DNA of 64,000 nucleotides, from contig JAHQIY010000023.1 in assembly GCA_019054805.1 (NCBI GenBank), positions 682,001 through 746,000 on the forward strand, in the 5' to 3' direction. Source of the DNA: Brachionus manjavacas. Its lineage: Eukaryota > Rotifera > Eurotatoria > Ploima > Brachionidae. The notes under the pieces are model-generated. The model made no database searches. It was not told where the DNA came from and saw only the letters and a list, made by a program, of their open reading frames with translations. The position numbers and the translations under genes are program-made. Shown piece by piece: positions 54,440 to 64,000 of this stretch; the stretch's first letter is position 1; each line of letters begins with the position of its first letter.

Positions 54440-57138
54440 ATGACGGTTATTGCGAATAACAAGAACCTGGTTAATGTTGAGTATATTCCGCCAGACGGAG
54501 GTTGGGGTTGGGTTGTTGTGATTTCTTCGTTAATTATTCACTTTATTATGGATGGCATTACTTATAGTCTTGGTACATATTTGACCAATTTTATTCAACA
54601 ATTTAATATAACTCGAAGCGAAGCTAGCATAGTTCACGCTCTTCTTCCAGCTATAACACTATCATGTGGTCCAATCTCATCTATTTTCACAAATAAATTT
54701 GGCTGCCGTAAAACAACTATATATGGCACTCTGATCGCTTCTCTTGGCTTTTTTCTTAGTTTTTTTGTTACAAAATTTTATTATCTCTATTTAACAATCG
54801 GATTAGTAGTTGGGATTGGCTTTGGTATAATATACGTGCCAGCAATTGTAAGTGTAGGATATTATTTTGAAAAAAAAAGATCCCTAGCAATTGGAATCGC
54901 TGTCTGTGGATCAGGTTTTGGAACGTTTGTCCTAAGTCCAATGAACAGAATTTTAGTGGACAATTATGGAATAAACGGAGCTTTTTTAATAAAATCAGCA
55001 ATTGTGTTGAATTTAGTTATATGTGGAATGTTAATAAGGCCAGTACCGATTGAACCTTCTGAAATAAATAAGCAAAATAAAAAAAAGTTACGATCAAAAG
55101 AGCAACAAAATGACAAAAAAGAAAAAAAGAAACTTTTGGATGAAAAAATAACTGAAAGCTTGCCAACTGTTTATTTGCATAAAGTGGAGATAAAGGAAAA
55201 AGAAAATCATTTTTTATCTCCATTAGAAGATCCCATAGAATGCGCAAAGAGTTTGCCAATGCTGAATGAAAATAATAATGTTTATTCACTCGAAAAAAAT
55301 TCAGTTCAAAAAAACTCCAAAATCCACGTGAAACAAAGTAACAAATCAACTTTAGATTTAATGGCACACATTCGAAGCTTACAGAGTATAACTGCACCAG
55401 CATCAAAATCTATAAGTACATTGAATTTAAAGAAGGTCATAAAATCTGAAGAGGAAGAATCACTCAGCAAGATAAAAGATTTTTTGGACTTTTCACTTTT
55501 AAAGGATCCTGTATTTATTTTCTTCTCAGTTTCAAATTTTCTAACAAGTCTCGGTTTTAATGCACCATTTATATATATTGTCGATCAAGCCAATAGCATA
55601 GGTAATAATTTTAATTTGTTTTATGCTTATAATTTAAATTGTTTGCTATGTCCAATTTTACTTTTTATTTACTAATTTTAGGATTCAAAATCCTAACCTT
55701 AATAATACAGTGGATCTACGTTAATTTGAATATTGCTTGTTAGAATTGAAATTTAAAAAAAATGGAATGAAATACAAATATAAATACAAGTTTAAATATC
55801 CTATGTCTAAATTAATTATGGTAATTTGTGTAAGGACCCAATTGATAAAAAAATAATAATTATTAATCCGAAATTTTGAGCAAATTGAAGTTTGGGATCA
55901 AAATCAAAATATTAAATGTAATTTTCTTTTTTTAATGGTAGAAAATTTTTTCCTTGAGCAATTACTTGACATGTTATGTCAAGTTTTTTTTCATGTATAA
56001 AATTTTAAATTATCCCTTTTTATTGAACTTTAATAGAACAAAAGATATAATGTTTTAAATTAATAATTTGTTTAAGTGGGAAAATAAATAGTGTTGGATA
56101 CGGTCAAGACAAACCGGTCCAATACACGGACGGTTTTTTGCGGTCATTTGGCTGGTCAGCTAGGCGGTCAAATTTATTGAGCGCCAAAATAAACGGTCTA
56201 AAATAAACGGGCGGCCAAAAAACCGGCCAACTTTTTGGCGGGCGGTCACTTAATTTTTTGTAAAATTTTGAAAAATAAAAAATAATTTTAAAAAATTTTT
56301 TATAATAAAAAAAGATTTTTTTTATTATCATTTTAATCAGTTTTTTTTTTAAATTAAAAACATTTTTTTCGAAAAAATTTCAATTTAAGTGGCTAACCGC
56401 CATAAAAATTGGCCTTATTTTTGACCGCCCTGATTTTTGACCGTCGGTATTTTTTAGATCGGTTTTTTGGCCGCCTGTATATATTAGACCGTTTAAAAAT
56501 TAGACCGCTTTGCTGACCGGCCAAGTGACCGCCAGCTTGAAGGTTGTCTGGCTAATGCGGACACGGTCACAGTTTCTGAAAATTTTGGCCGGTCACAGTT
56601 TCTGAATAGATTTAATATTTTTTCTTTATGATGGTAATGATTTTTAAATTTTAGGCATACCAACAAACCATGGTGATTATTTTTTAGCTACTATAGGAAT
56701 TTCGAATACACTCGGACGGGTAATATTAGGTATAATAAGTGATGTTAAAGGTGTGAATCGATTGTATTTGTACGCCACTGTACTCACTATTTGTGGAATA
56801 GCAACAAGTATTGAGCCATTTTTTACAACTTATCCAGGATTTTTGATATATTCAGTGGTATTTGGTTTTACAAGTGGAGGATATGTGTCTTTAACTTCAG
56901 TTCTATTAGTTGACCTTTTGGGACTGGACAAATTAACGAATGCTTTTGGAATGCTGTTGGTATTTCAGGGCATAGCAACACTCATTGGCCCACCAACAAT
57001 TGGTATTTTGTATGATATCTTCAAATCGTACTCAATCCCTTTTTCTTGATTGGAATTCTAATAGGATTAAGCGGGTTCATGTGCTTTTTCATACCATTGC
57101 TCAAAAAAGAAAAAACAACGACCGTAAACAGTGATTAA
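54440..57138 (+). CDS. Monocarboxylate transporter-like protein (SLC16/MCT family, MFS)
   Basis: Exon 1 54440-55601; exon 2 from 56655. Twelve-helix MFS layout. The family signature PPDGGWGWVVVISS (residues about 17-30) opens TM1, and YYFEKKRSLAIGIAVCGSG at TM4-5 matches the MCT loop motif. After TM6 comes a long cytosolic loop (about residues 205-355, Lys/Glu/Ser-rich, with KKLRSKEQQNDKKEKKK). C-terminal helices include GISNTLGRVILGIISD and GGYVSLTSVLLVDLLG. MCTs carry lactate, pyruvate or related monocarboxylates with protons across the plasma membrane; the substrate is not predictable. The frame stops at 57049 inside the last helix pair. Moving one base near 57035-57040 (a run of T after CCC) restores FFLIGILIGLSGFMCFF and a stop at 57138, so a 1-nt deletion or assembly error is likely. 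AATAAA follows at about 57172. Confidence 0.92.
56090..56612. mobile_element. GC-rich palindromic MITE in the transporter intron
   Basis: About 500 bp forming an imperfect hairpin: the left arm (gcggtcatttggctggtcagct..ggcggccaaaaaaccgg) pairs with the right arm (ccggttttttggccgcc..gctgaccggccaagtgaccgcc). Both arms are packed with GACCG/CGGTC motifs. Its composition contrasts sharply with the AT-rich intron. A related patch (ggccgccaagctgaacggctaaatgaccgcccgcc) lies at about 58250-58300. Confidence 0.75.
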
Positions 57139-57797
57139 AGTATTTTTTAAGCTCTGGAAATACATTTATAGCAATAAATTACTTAACATTTTTAAAATTT
57201 TTTACATTCATTGCCAATTTAATTTTTTCAATTAAAAAAATTAAATCTGGTTCCATAATTTTTTTCTTATTATCTTTAATTATGTTTTGAATTTTTTTAG
57301 TTACATATAAAAATATAATAAAATAGTAGAATACATTTATCGTAATACCACCTTAAGCTAAAATTTCGATTTAAATTAAAAAAAAGTCGACAAAAGAAAA
57401 AGGAAGGTGTTTTATTTTTTACTTGGAGTTGTTGATGGTTTAAATTGTCAAAAAATTAAATATGTAAATAATTTTTTGAACGTTGAATAATTTAAAATTT
57501 AGTTTAAAATTAATGATGAACCGATAGAACGTAGGAGTAATTAAAAGAACGCTAACTACAAATTTACTTAATCACAAAATCTGGTTTTTGTATTTTTATG
57601 TTCTTTTAAAAAATCCTGATGATTCGAACAATTGGATTCTATTATAGAATCTAATTCAATCTGTAGGCTATAAAGCAACATTTTTAGCCGTTTTGAGTTG
57701 GCTTTTTTTCCTAAAATTACTTGAATTCCATCTAGCTGATCTCACCACTGTTTACTTTTACTTTTATTTCTTTAAAATCATCAAAATATTCAAAAGA
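57139..57797. other. Downstream of the transporter
   Basis: AT-rich, no gene seen. Confidence 0.5.
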
Positions 57798-58445
57798 AAT
57801 TTTCAGACTTGTTTTTAAGTCACAGTTTTAAGTCTAAGTCACAAAAATTCAAGTCAAAGTTATGACTTGACTTAAATTTTTTTTTTTTTTAAGTCAAAGT
57901 CATGACTTAAAATTTTTTTTTTTTTTTTTTTAAGTCAAAGTCATGACTTGAATTAAATTTTTTTTTAAGTCTAAGTCATGACTTAAATTTTTTTTTTTTT
58001 TTAAATCAAAGTTATGACTTAAAATTTTTTTTTTTAAGTCAAGTCATGAGTTAGATTGGAAATACTTTTAATTATTTATTTCATTAAAATTGAGTATTAT
58101 TGGTAGTGGATGATTGTTGGCCGTTGGTTTTTTTTTTTTTAATAAAATTATGGTTTTTTTTTTAATTAATAAACATATTTAATTTTCTTAACTTTTTAAT
58201 TTTTTATGATATTTTGGCATCTTTTTTTTCAGCGCCGCAGTCCCAAATTCTGGCCGCCAAGCTGAACGGCTAAATGACCGCCCGCCACAATGTTGACCGT
58301 AACTTTGACTTGCCGCTTTTTTTAACGATTTTTTAAACTTAAAAATTTTTAAGTCATTGACTTGACTTAAAAAAAAAAAAAAAAATTTTTAAGTCATTGA
58401 CTTGACTTGACTTAAGACTTGTGACTTAAAAACAACTCTGGAAAT
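57798..58445. mobile_element. MITE built of AAGTC/GACTT repeats
   Basis: The left end cagacttgtttttaagtcaca and right end tgtgacttaaaaacaactctg are inverted copies. Inside, aagtcaaagtcatgactt-type units alternate with T runs every 40-60 bp (57830-58060) and recur inverted at 58350-58430. The centre (58240-58320) contains the GC-rich GACCG-type patch seen in the transporter-intron MITE. Confidence 0.65.
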
Positions 58446-58806
58446 TTTTCAATATGTTTACCCCCAATCCTCTTATCAAAGTCTTTAAATTAAATTTTGC
58501 TGTCAAAAATTATTATTAATTTAAAAAATATACATTTTTGAAGTTTTATTTGAAAGAAAAAGTGCCATTTTGTCTCAAGGATCAGTTAGTCTTTTTAAAT
58601 GAATTGTTAGGCATATTCTAACTTAATTACTTAAAAAAGAAAAAATTTTTGTAATTTTTTTTGAAATATTCATAATTAATGCAAAATTATTAATTTTCGA
58701 CGTGAAAATTCGGACTCCACAGCGACCTTAGTAATTGTTACTCCAAATTTTCTAATTAACAAAATATTACCTTTTGTTAAAAATAAAAATAAAAACAAAT
58801 AAACAA
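58446..58806. other. Probable 5' UTR/promoter region of LINE D
   Basis: AT-rich. 58699-58740 (gacgtgaaaattcggactccacagcgacc) is less AT-rich and may mark the LINE 5' leader. The exact 5' end is not visible. Confidence 0.35.
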
Positions 58807-61449
58807 ATGAATGTCTATTCATCGTACAAAAATGGGGAAAAAGTTACCTGCAAAAAACTTGATGAATGGTTAACCGAATTGGAAACTAATCAAAAATCAT
58901 TTAACCTCTCAACTACAGATAGCATCAGTAATATCTACAGTCAGTTGACCGATATACGCTTAGCTTTTTCGTCGTTTAAAAAAACAAATGAAAACTTGAT
59001 GCCAGAATCAGGTCATACAAAATCGGTAAGTAAGGTTTTTACTCCTAGTAATCCTCCCCGTCACTCTGTTATTTCGTTCCCATTTTTTGGTATTTTGCCG
59101 GAACTTAACGATGAACTCGAAGTCTTAAAACTTATCGATCGCGAAGCAACTGAACGTAATAATCGATCGAAAAACGTAATAATTTTAGGTGTAAATGATT
59201 CTAATAATGATCAGAAAGTTGTTTATGAAATTTTCAAGTTCCTAAATCAAGCGCAACCAAACGATTTCAAGCGTCTTAATTCGAAATTAACTGAATTTCC
59301 CCGACCGATTCTTTGCTCACTAATGAGTGAGAAAAATGTAGCAATGATAGTAGAAGAGTCGCACAAATTAAGAAATGAAAGAAACTACAAAAATGTGTTC
59401 ATCAATCCACATCATACTATTATTCAAAGAAAGCAACTCAATGTTGAGCGATGCCAAAAAATGAAAAGAGTCAGATTGGGAAAAACAAAACCATTGTTTC
59501 AACAACAACAGGACACAAATTTAGCTAAATCTTCAACATCAAACTCAGCTGAATCTAACTCGAAATTAACTAAACTAGTGGTTTAACAACAACAGGACAC
59601 AAATTTAGCTAAATCTTCAACATCAAACTCATCTGATTCTAACTCGAAATTAACTAAACTAGTGGTTCAACAACAACAGGACACAAATTTAGCTAAATCT
59701 TCAACATCAAACTCAGCTGATTCTAACTCGAAATTAACTAAACTAGTGGTTCAACAACAACAGGACACAAATTTAGCTAAATCTTCAACATCAAACTCAG
59801 CTGAATCTAACTCGAAATTAACTAAACTAGTGGTTCAACAACAACAGGACACAAATTTAGCTAAATCTTCAACATCAAACTCAGCTGATTCTAACTCGAA
59901 ATTAACTAAACTAGTGGTTCAACAACAACAGGACACAAATTTAGCTAAATCTTCAACATCAAACTCAGCTGATTCTAACTCGAAATTAACTAAACTAGTG
60001 GTTCAACAACAACAGGACACAAATTTAGCTAAATCTTCAACATCAAACTCAGCTGAATCTAACTCGAAATTAACTAAACTAGTGGTTCAACAACAACAGG
60101 ACACAAATTTAGCTAAATCTTCAACATCAAACTCAGCTGAATCTAACTCGAAATTAACTAAACTAGTGGTTCAACAACAACAGGACACAAATTTAGCTAA
60201 ATCTTCAACATCAAACTCAGCTGATTCTAACTCGAAATTAACTAAACTAGTGGTTCAACAACAACAGGACACAAATTTAGCTAAATCTTCAACATCAAAC
60301 TCAGCTGAATCTAACTCGAAATTAACTAAACTAGTGGTTCAACAACAACAGGACACAAATTTAGCTAAATCTTCAACATCAAACTCAGCTGATTCTAACT
60401 CGAAATTAACTAAACTAGTGGTTCAACAACAACAGGACACAAATTTAGCTAAATCTTCAACATCAAACTCAGCTGATTCTAACTCGAAATTAACTAAACT
60501 AGTGGTTCAACAACAACAGGACACAAATTTAGCTAAATCTTCAACATCAAACTCAGCTGAATCTAACTCGAAATTAACTAAACTAGTGGTTCAACAACAA
60601 CAGGACACAAATTTAGCTAAATCTTCAACATCAAACTCAGCTGAATCTAACTCGAAATTAGCTAAATCAGTAATTTCAAAAAAACACATTGAACTCATAC
60701 CAAAAAAAAAAACAGAAATTAACGTGAAATTGAATGTTTCAAATTTAAACTCGGGTTTAAATAGACGCTATTCATTGAATCAATTAAACCCAAGTGTTCC
60801 TATTGTTAGATCAAGGAAGAATAGCATAAATGCATTCAATGCTGATAATGTCTTGGTTTCTGATTATGACTGTAAAATTACAAATAATGACATCAAAACA
60901 CTTCTGCCAAATCAATGTCTTAATGACAATATTATTCACTTTTATTTAAACCTATTAGCCTCTTCTTGTGGTAAAAAGTGCTATGTCACATCTTCATATT
61001 TGTTCTTATCTTATATTCAGTCACAAAAAGCAACTCAATGGTTTAAAAAAGTAAAAAGTGAAATTTTTGATTATCTTATTATTCCAGTTTTTCAAACAAG
61101 TCGAAAGCATTGGTCACTTGTATTCATTGATTGTATAAAAAAAAAAGTTTTTTATTTGGATTCTATTTTTTCAACTCCTAAATATGTTGTTGATCAAACT
61201 AACGACGCTCTTAGCGCAGCTTTAGATCAATTAAAAGAGATCAAAATATGGCCAGTTGAATGTTATGACAAAAATCTACCGCGTCAAAGTAATGCAACAG
61301 ATTGTGGCATGTTTATTTGTCTATTTGCAAGATTTCTTTGTTATGATAAAGACATCAAGTTTAGTCCAAAAGAAATTAATAAATTTCGCTTTCATATTAA
61401 AAATGAAATTCTAAATAAATGTATTATTAGTCTAGAAAGTGATAAATGA
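58807..61449 (+). pseudogene. LINE D ORF1: RRM, 28-residue repeats, ULP1-type protease
   Basis: The ATG at 58807 starts a frame open to 61449 except for one TAA (59584) replacing CAA in repeat 2. Order: coiled N-terminus; RRM-like nucleic-acid-binding domain typical of LINE ORF1 (NNRSKNVIILGVNDSNNDQK; FINPHHTIIQRKQLN; about 59150-59430); fourteen 28-residue repeats; then a C48/ULP1 peptidase (about 60850-61440) with NDNIIHFYLNLLASS, catalytic His in SRKHWSLVFID, Asp in VFYLDSIF, and Gln/Cys in PRQSNATDCGMFICLF. The full triad is kept. ULP1 enzymes process SUMO-like proteins. The TGA at 61447-61449 is followed in frame by ORF2. Only the single TAA inactivates this ORF. Confidence 0.85.
59500..60663 (+). 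repeat. 84-bp tandem repeats, 14 units, with a 6-unit higher-order period
   Basis: Each unit encodes QQQQDTNLAKSSTSNSA-E/D-SNSKLTKLVV and is almost identical to the others. The variable Glu/Asp position reads E D then D E D D E E D E D D E E: units 3-8 and 9-14 repeat the same six-unit pattern, so a 504-bp block was duplicated. Unit 2 has TAA for its first CAA and Ser for Ala. Confidence 0.95.
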
Positions 61450-64000
61450 CTATCTGAGTCATCAATCTCTAATCTCAACTCGGAATATTTAGAATCATTA
61501 GTCAAATTTTCAAAAGTCGATTTCAACATTCTACACATAAACATCAACTCGCTCATAAACAAAGGATATGAGATTCAACAAATTCTTGATCAAGCAAATT
61601 TTGACCTTATTTTCATTAGTGAAACAAGATTAAACCCTACAAGACCTACTAATCAATTTCAAAACTCAAATTACAACCAAATTTTTTATTATCGACCTAG
61701 TGACAACAGTAAATCAGTCAAGGAAATAGGTGGAGGTCTACTTGTTTATATGAAAAATGGCCTTAAAATTCTAAGACAAAAAATAAGCTCAACCCGTCAT
61801 GAATACATTTATATTCAAATAATTATTCGAAATCAAGTAATCAATTTTATTCACAGCTATAAAGCACCTAATTACAAAAATGATGAATACCTTGAAAAAT
61901 TAGACAACTTAATATTCTCGCTTGATCCTAATATCCCATTATTTATAATTGGGGACTTGAATATGGACAACTTTTTCAATAGAGACTTAACTTTTAATGA
62001 ATTTTTATCTTGTCACTCGCTGATAAATTTCATCGTTGATCCAACAAGAACTAAAACCCGGTATTTCAGTCATGATATGCAATTTAGAACAAAAAGTTAC
62101 AACTTGATGTAATTTTGCATAATGGAAATTTAATCAAGGAATCTAGAACTATTGAGTGTCCATTCAGCGATCATTCCTTCATTACTGCTAAACTTGGCAT
62201 TCAAGCTGTAACTAAAGAAACTAAAACAATCTTTGGTCGAAATTTATCGTTTAATAATATCCAATTAATTATTGCTGAAATAGTAAAACTAGACTTTGAT
62301 CAGTTCAATATGTTCGGTTCTGTCGATCTACAATGGGCCGCATTCAAGACTAAAGTTCATCAAATTCTTGACAATATTTCACCCATTAAAGAAATAAAAC
62401 TTAAAAAGAATGATATGTTCCCGTGGTTTGATGAAGAATTATTGTATGTTAAATATTGTCGTGATTCAGCATACAAATCCTATGTTAAAGATAAATCAAA
62501 TGGTCCAAAATTTGCTTTATTCTTTTATTGGAAGAAAGAGTTTAGGAAACAATATGAGTCAAAAATTATCAATTATTTTCAGTCTAAAACAATGTTTGAC
62601 TTTAAAAATTCAAAAAAGTTTTGGGAATTTTATGCTATCCAAATTAAGATTAAATCGGAAAAAACCCAGAAATCTAACAACCCCTCAGAATTGAATTTTA
62701 ATGAACAAAAAGCTGAAACTTCCCAGGAAATGTCCGATCTATTTAATTTATTTTTTACTTCTATTAAATCTGATTCAAATATTGATTATCAAGATAGTGA
62801 GAACTTTTGTGAGGAGTTTTTTAATAAGCTTAGTTCAAATGGGATAGTCAAAAATAATAAGTTTAAATTCGAACCGATCAGTGAATTTGAAATAGTCGAA
62901 CAAATTTTGAAATTACCTGACTCCAGTGGCGCTGGTTATGATGGGATACCCACTAAAATATTAAAATCGATTACTCCCTTCATATCAAAATTTGTATGTA
63001 ATGTGTTCAATAAGTGTGTTACAAGTGGAAAAATACCCGATGACTTTAAAATGGCAGTGGTGACTCCACTATTTAAGAACAAAGGTTCTATTGATGATAT
63101 CAACAACAATCGTGGAATCTCAGTTCTCTCTCCTATTGCAAAAGTCTTCGAAAAAATAATTTACAAACAAATATACAATTACTTTTCCTACAATCAACTA
63201 ATCAATGACAATCAACATGGATTCAGAAATGGGCGTAGCTCTACACACAATTATCTCACAGATGTTTAATATTTTAAGTGAAAGATTAGTTGGCCTTTTT
63301 TTATTTATCGATTTTAAGAAAGCATTTGACACAGTTGACTCAAGACTACTTCTTATCAAGCTTCGTAAATATGGTTTCGACGAAAATTCATTAAGCCTAA
63401 TTACTAACTATTTTTTAAATCGTCAACAAATGGTCAAATTTCAATTATGTTTTTCTTCGTCTTTGCAAATAAAACTTGGAGTCCCTCAAGGAAGTGTTTT
63501 AGGTCCTCTTTTATTTCTTATATTTATAAATGATATTGTGTACTTCCTTGTCAACTTTGATGTTAAGCTTTTCGCCGATGATACAACTCTATCATTAATT
63601 AAAAATAACTTAGTTGAATTATTAGATGTATTTAATCATTCAATTAAACGTTTAAATATCTGGTGTAAATTTAACCGAATTGATATCAATTGGTCCAAAA
63701 CGAAGATAATGTTTATTACAAAAAAAAGAGAGTTGAAAATCCCTAGCCGAATTTTCATTGACCAAATGGCTGTTGTAGTAGTTGATTCTTTTGAGCTCCT
63801 TGGCATTACGATTGATAATAAGCTAAATTTCGAAAAGTACGCAAATAACCTCAGAAAATCGATTAACAAAAGACTCTACTCAATTAATGATTTATTTCAC
63901 CTTGCATTCCCAGTAAAATTACAATTTTTTAAGACTTTTATACAACCTCATTTTGATTACTGTATGACTTTATTGGCATACTTTCCAAAGAAAACGATTC
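61450..64000 (+). pseudogene. LINE D ORF2: AP endonuclease and CR1/Jockey-type reverse transcriptase (runs off window)
   Basis: In frame with ORF1 after TGA. Endonuclease: NILHININSLINKG, DLIFISETRL, LFIIGDLNMDNF and, after a 1-nt loss at about 62105, ECPFSDHSFI. The linker and RT follow in 62115-63269 (SSGAGYDGIPTKIL, AVVTPLFKNKGS, GISVLSPIAKVFEKI, NQHGFRNGRSS). One more shift at about 63235 leads to a frame open to the window end: LFLFIDFKKAFDTVD, GVPQGSVLGPLLFLIFINDI, VKLFADDTTLSL (FADD intact), LLGITIDNKLNF and FIQPHFDYC. The first ATG downstream of the ORF1 stop is at 61750, inside the endonuclease domain. Two 1-nt shifts are the only defects seen. Confidence 0.9.

Noticed and set aside
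55017..55406. Minus-strand open frame of 129 codons
   Set aside because: Shadow of the transporter's Lys/Glu-rich loop.

Overview
The window looks like a metazoan nuclear genome. It is very AT-rich, uses the standard code, and has short GT-AG introns. The only two clearly host-type genes are animal ones: SPAG6 (sperm/ciliary armadillo protein, 46.4-48.0 kb, minus) and a monocarboxylate transporter of the SLC16 family (54.4-57.1 kb, plus). The base composition, tiny introns and dense mixture of CR1/Jockey-type LINEs, Ty3/gypsy elements, MULEs and a Helitron would fit a monogonont rotifer such as Brachionus, but the species is an inference. Almost everything else is transposable-element DNA, nested several layers deep and mostly decayed.

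Layout. 0-5.2 kb: two Ty3/gypsy fragments; the larger has a 317-bp 5' LTR and an inverted piece of gag. 5.2-20.4 kb: a decayed element called X here (DUF3987-like primase/helicase, AT-hook protein, KDZ-like transposase). X is split by a 10,689-bp element called M (7092-17780) with 57-bp terminal inverted repeats and a 9-bp target duplication. M carries two intron-containing genes (one chromodomain-like, one with a MYT1-type zinc finger), a 247-bp satellite-like array, a fold-back and a captured dynein heavy-chain fragment. 20.6-28.9 kb: a LINE (A) whose reverse transcriptase is split by a 4.07-kb DNA transposon (Y; DDE plus SWIM plus a ubiquitin-hydrolase-like region). 29-33.9 kb: a MULE inserted in a second gypsy element, which abuts a broken Helitron. 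33.9-43.2 kb: a third gypsy, then LINE B flanked by direct repeats of about 865 bp, then LINE C. 43.3-46.3 kb: a dead MULE and AT-rich DNA. 46.4-48.0 kb: SPAG6. 48-54.4 kb: intergenic, with LINE stubs, a non-autonomous MULE and an 89-bp MITE. 54.4-57.1 kb: the transporter, with a GC-rich palindromic MITE in its intron. 57.8-58.4 kb: a GACTT-rich inverted-repeat element. 58.8-64 kb (runs off the end): LINE D, which carries an ULP1-type protease, fourteen 28-residue repeats and an in-frame UGA-CUA junction between its protease ORF and its endonuclease/RT ORF.

The most promising new systems are LINE D (a LINE polyprotein with a protease and a candidate read-through stop) and element M (a gene-carrying, gene-capturing transposon whose empty site is present in the same window). 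The long duplication around LINE B is the most unusual structural event. No transposon in the window has fully intact coding capacity as written. The two M genes and LINE D come closest.
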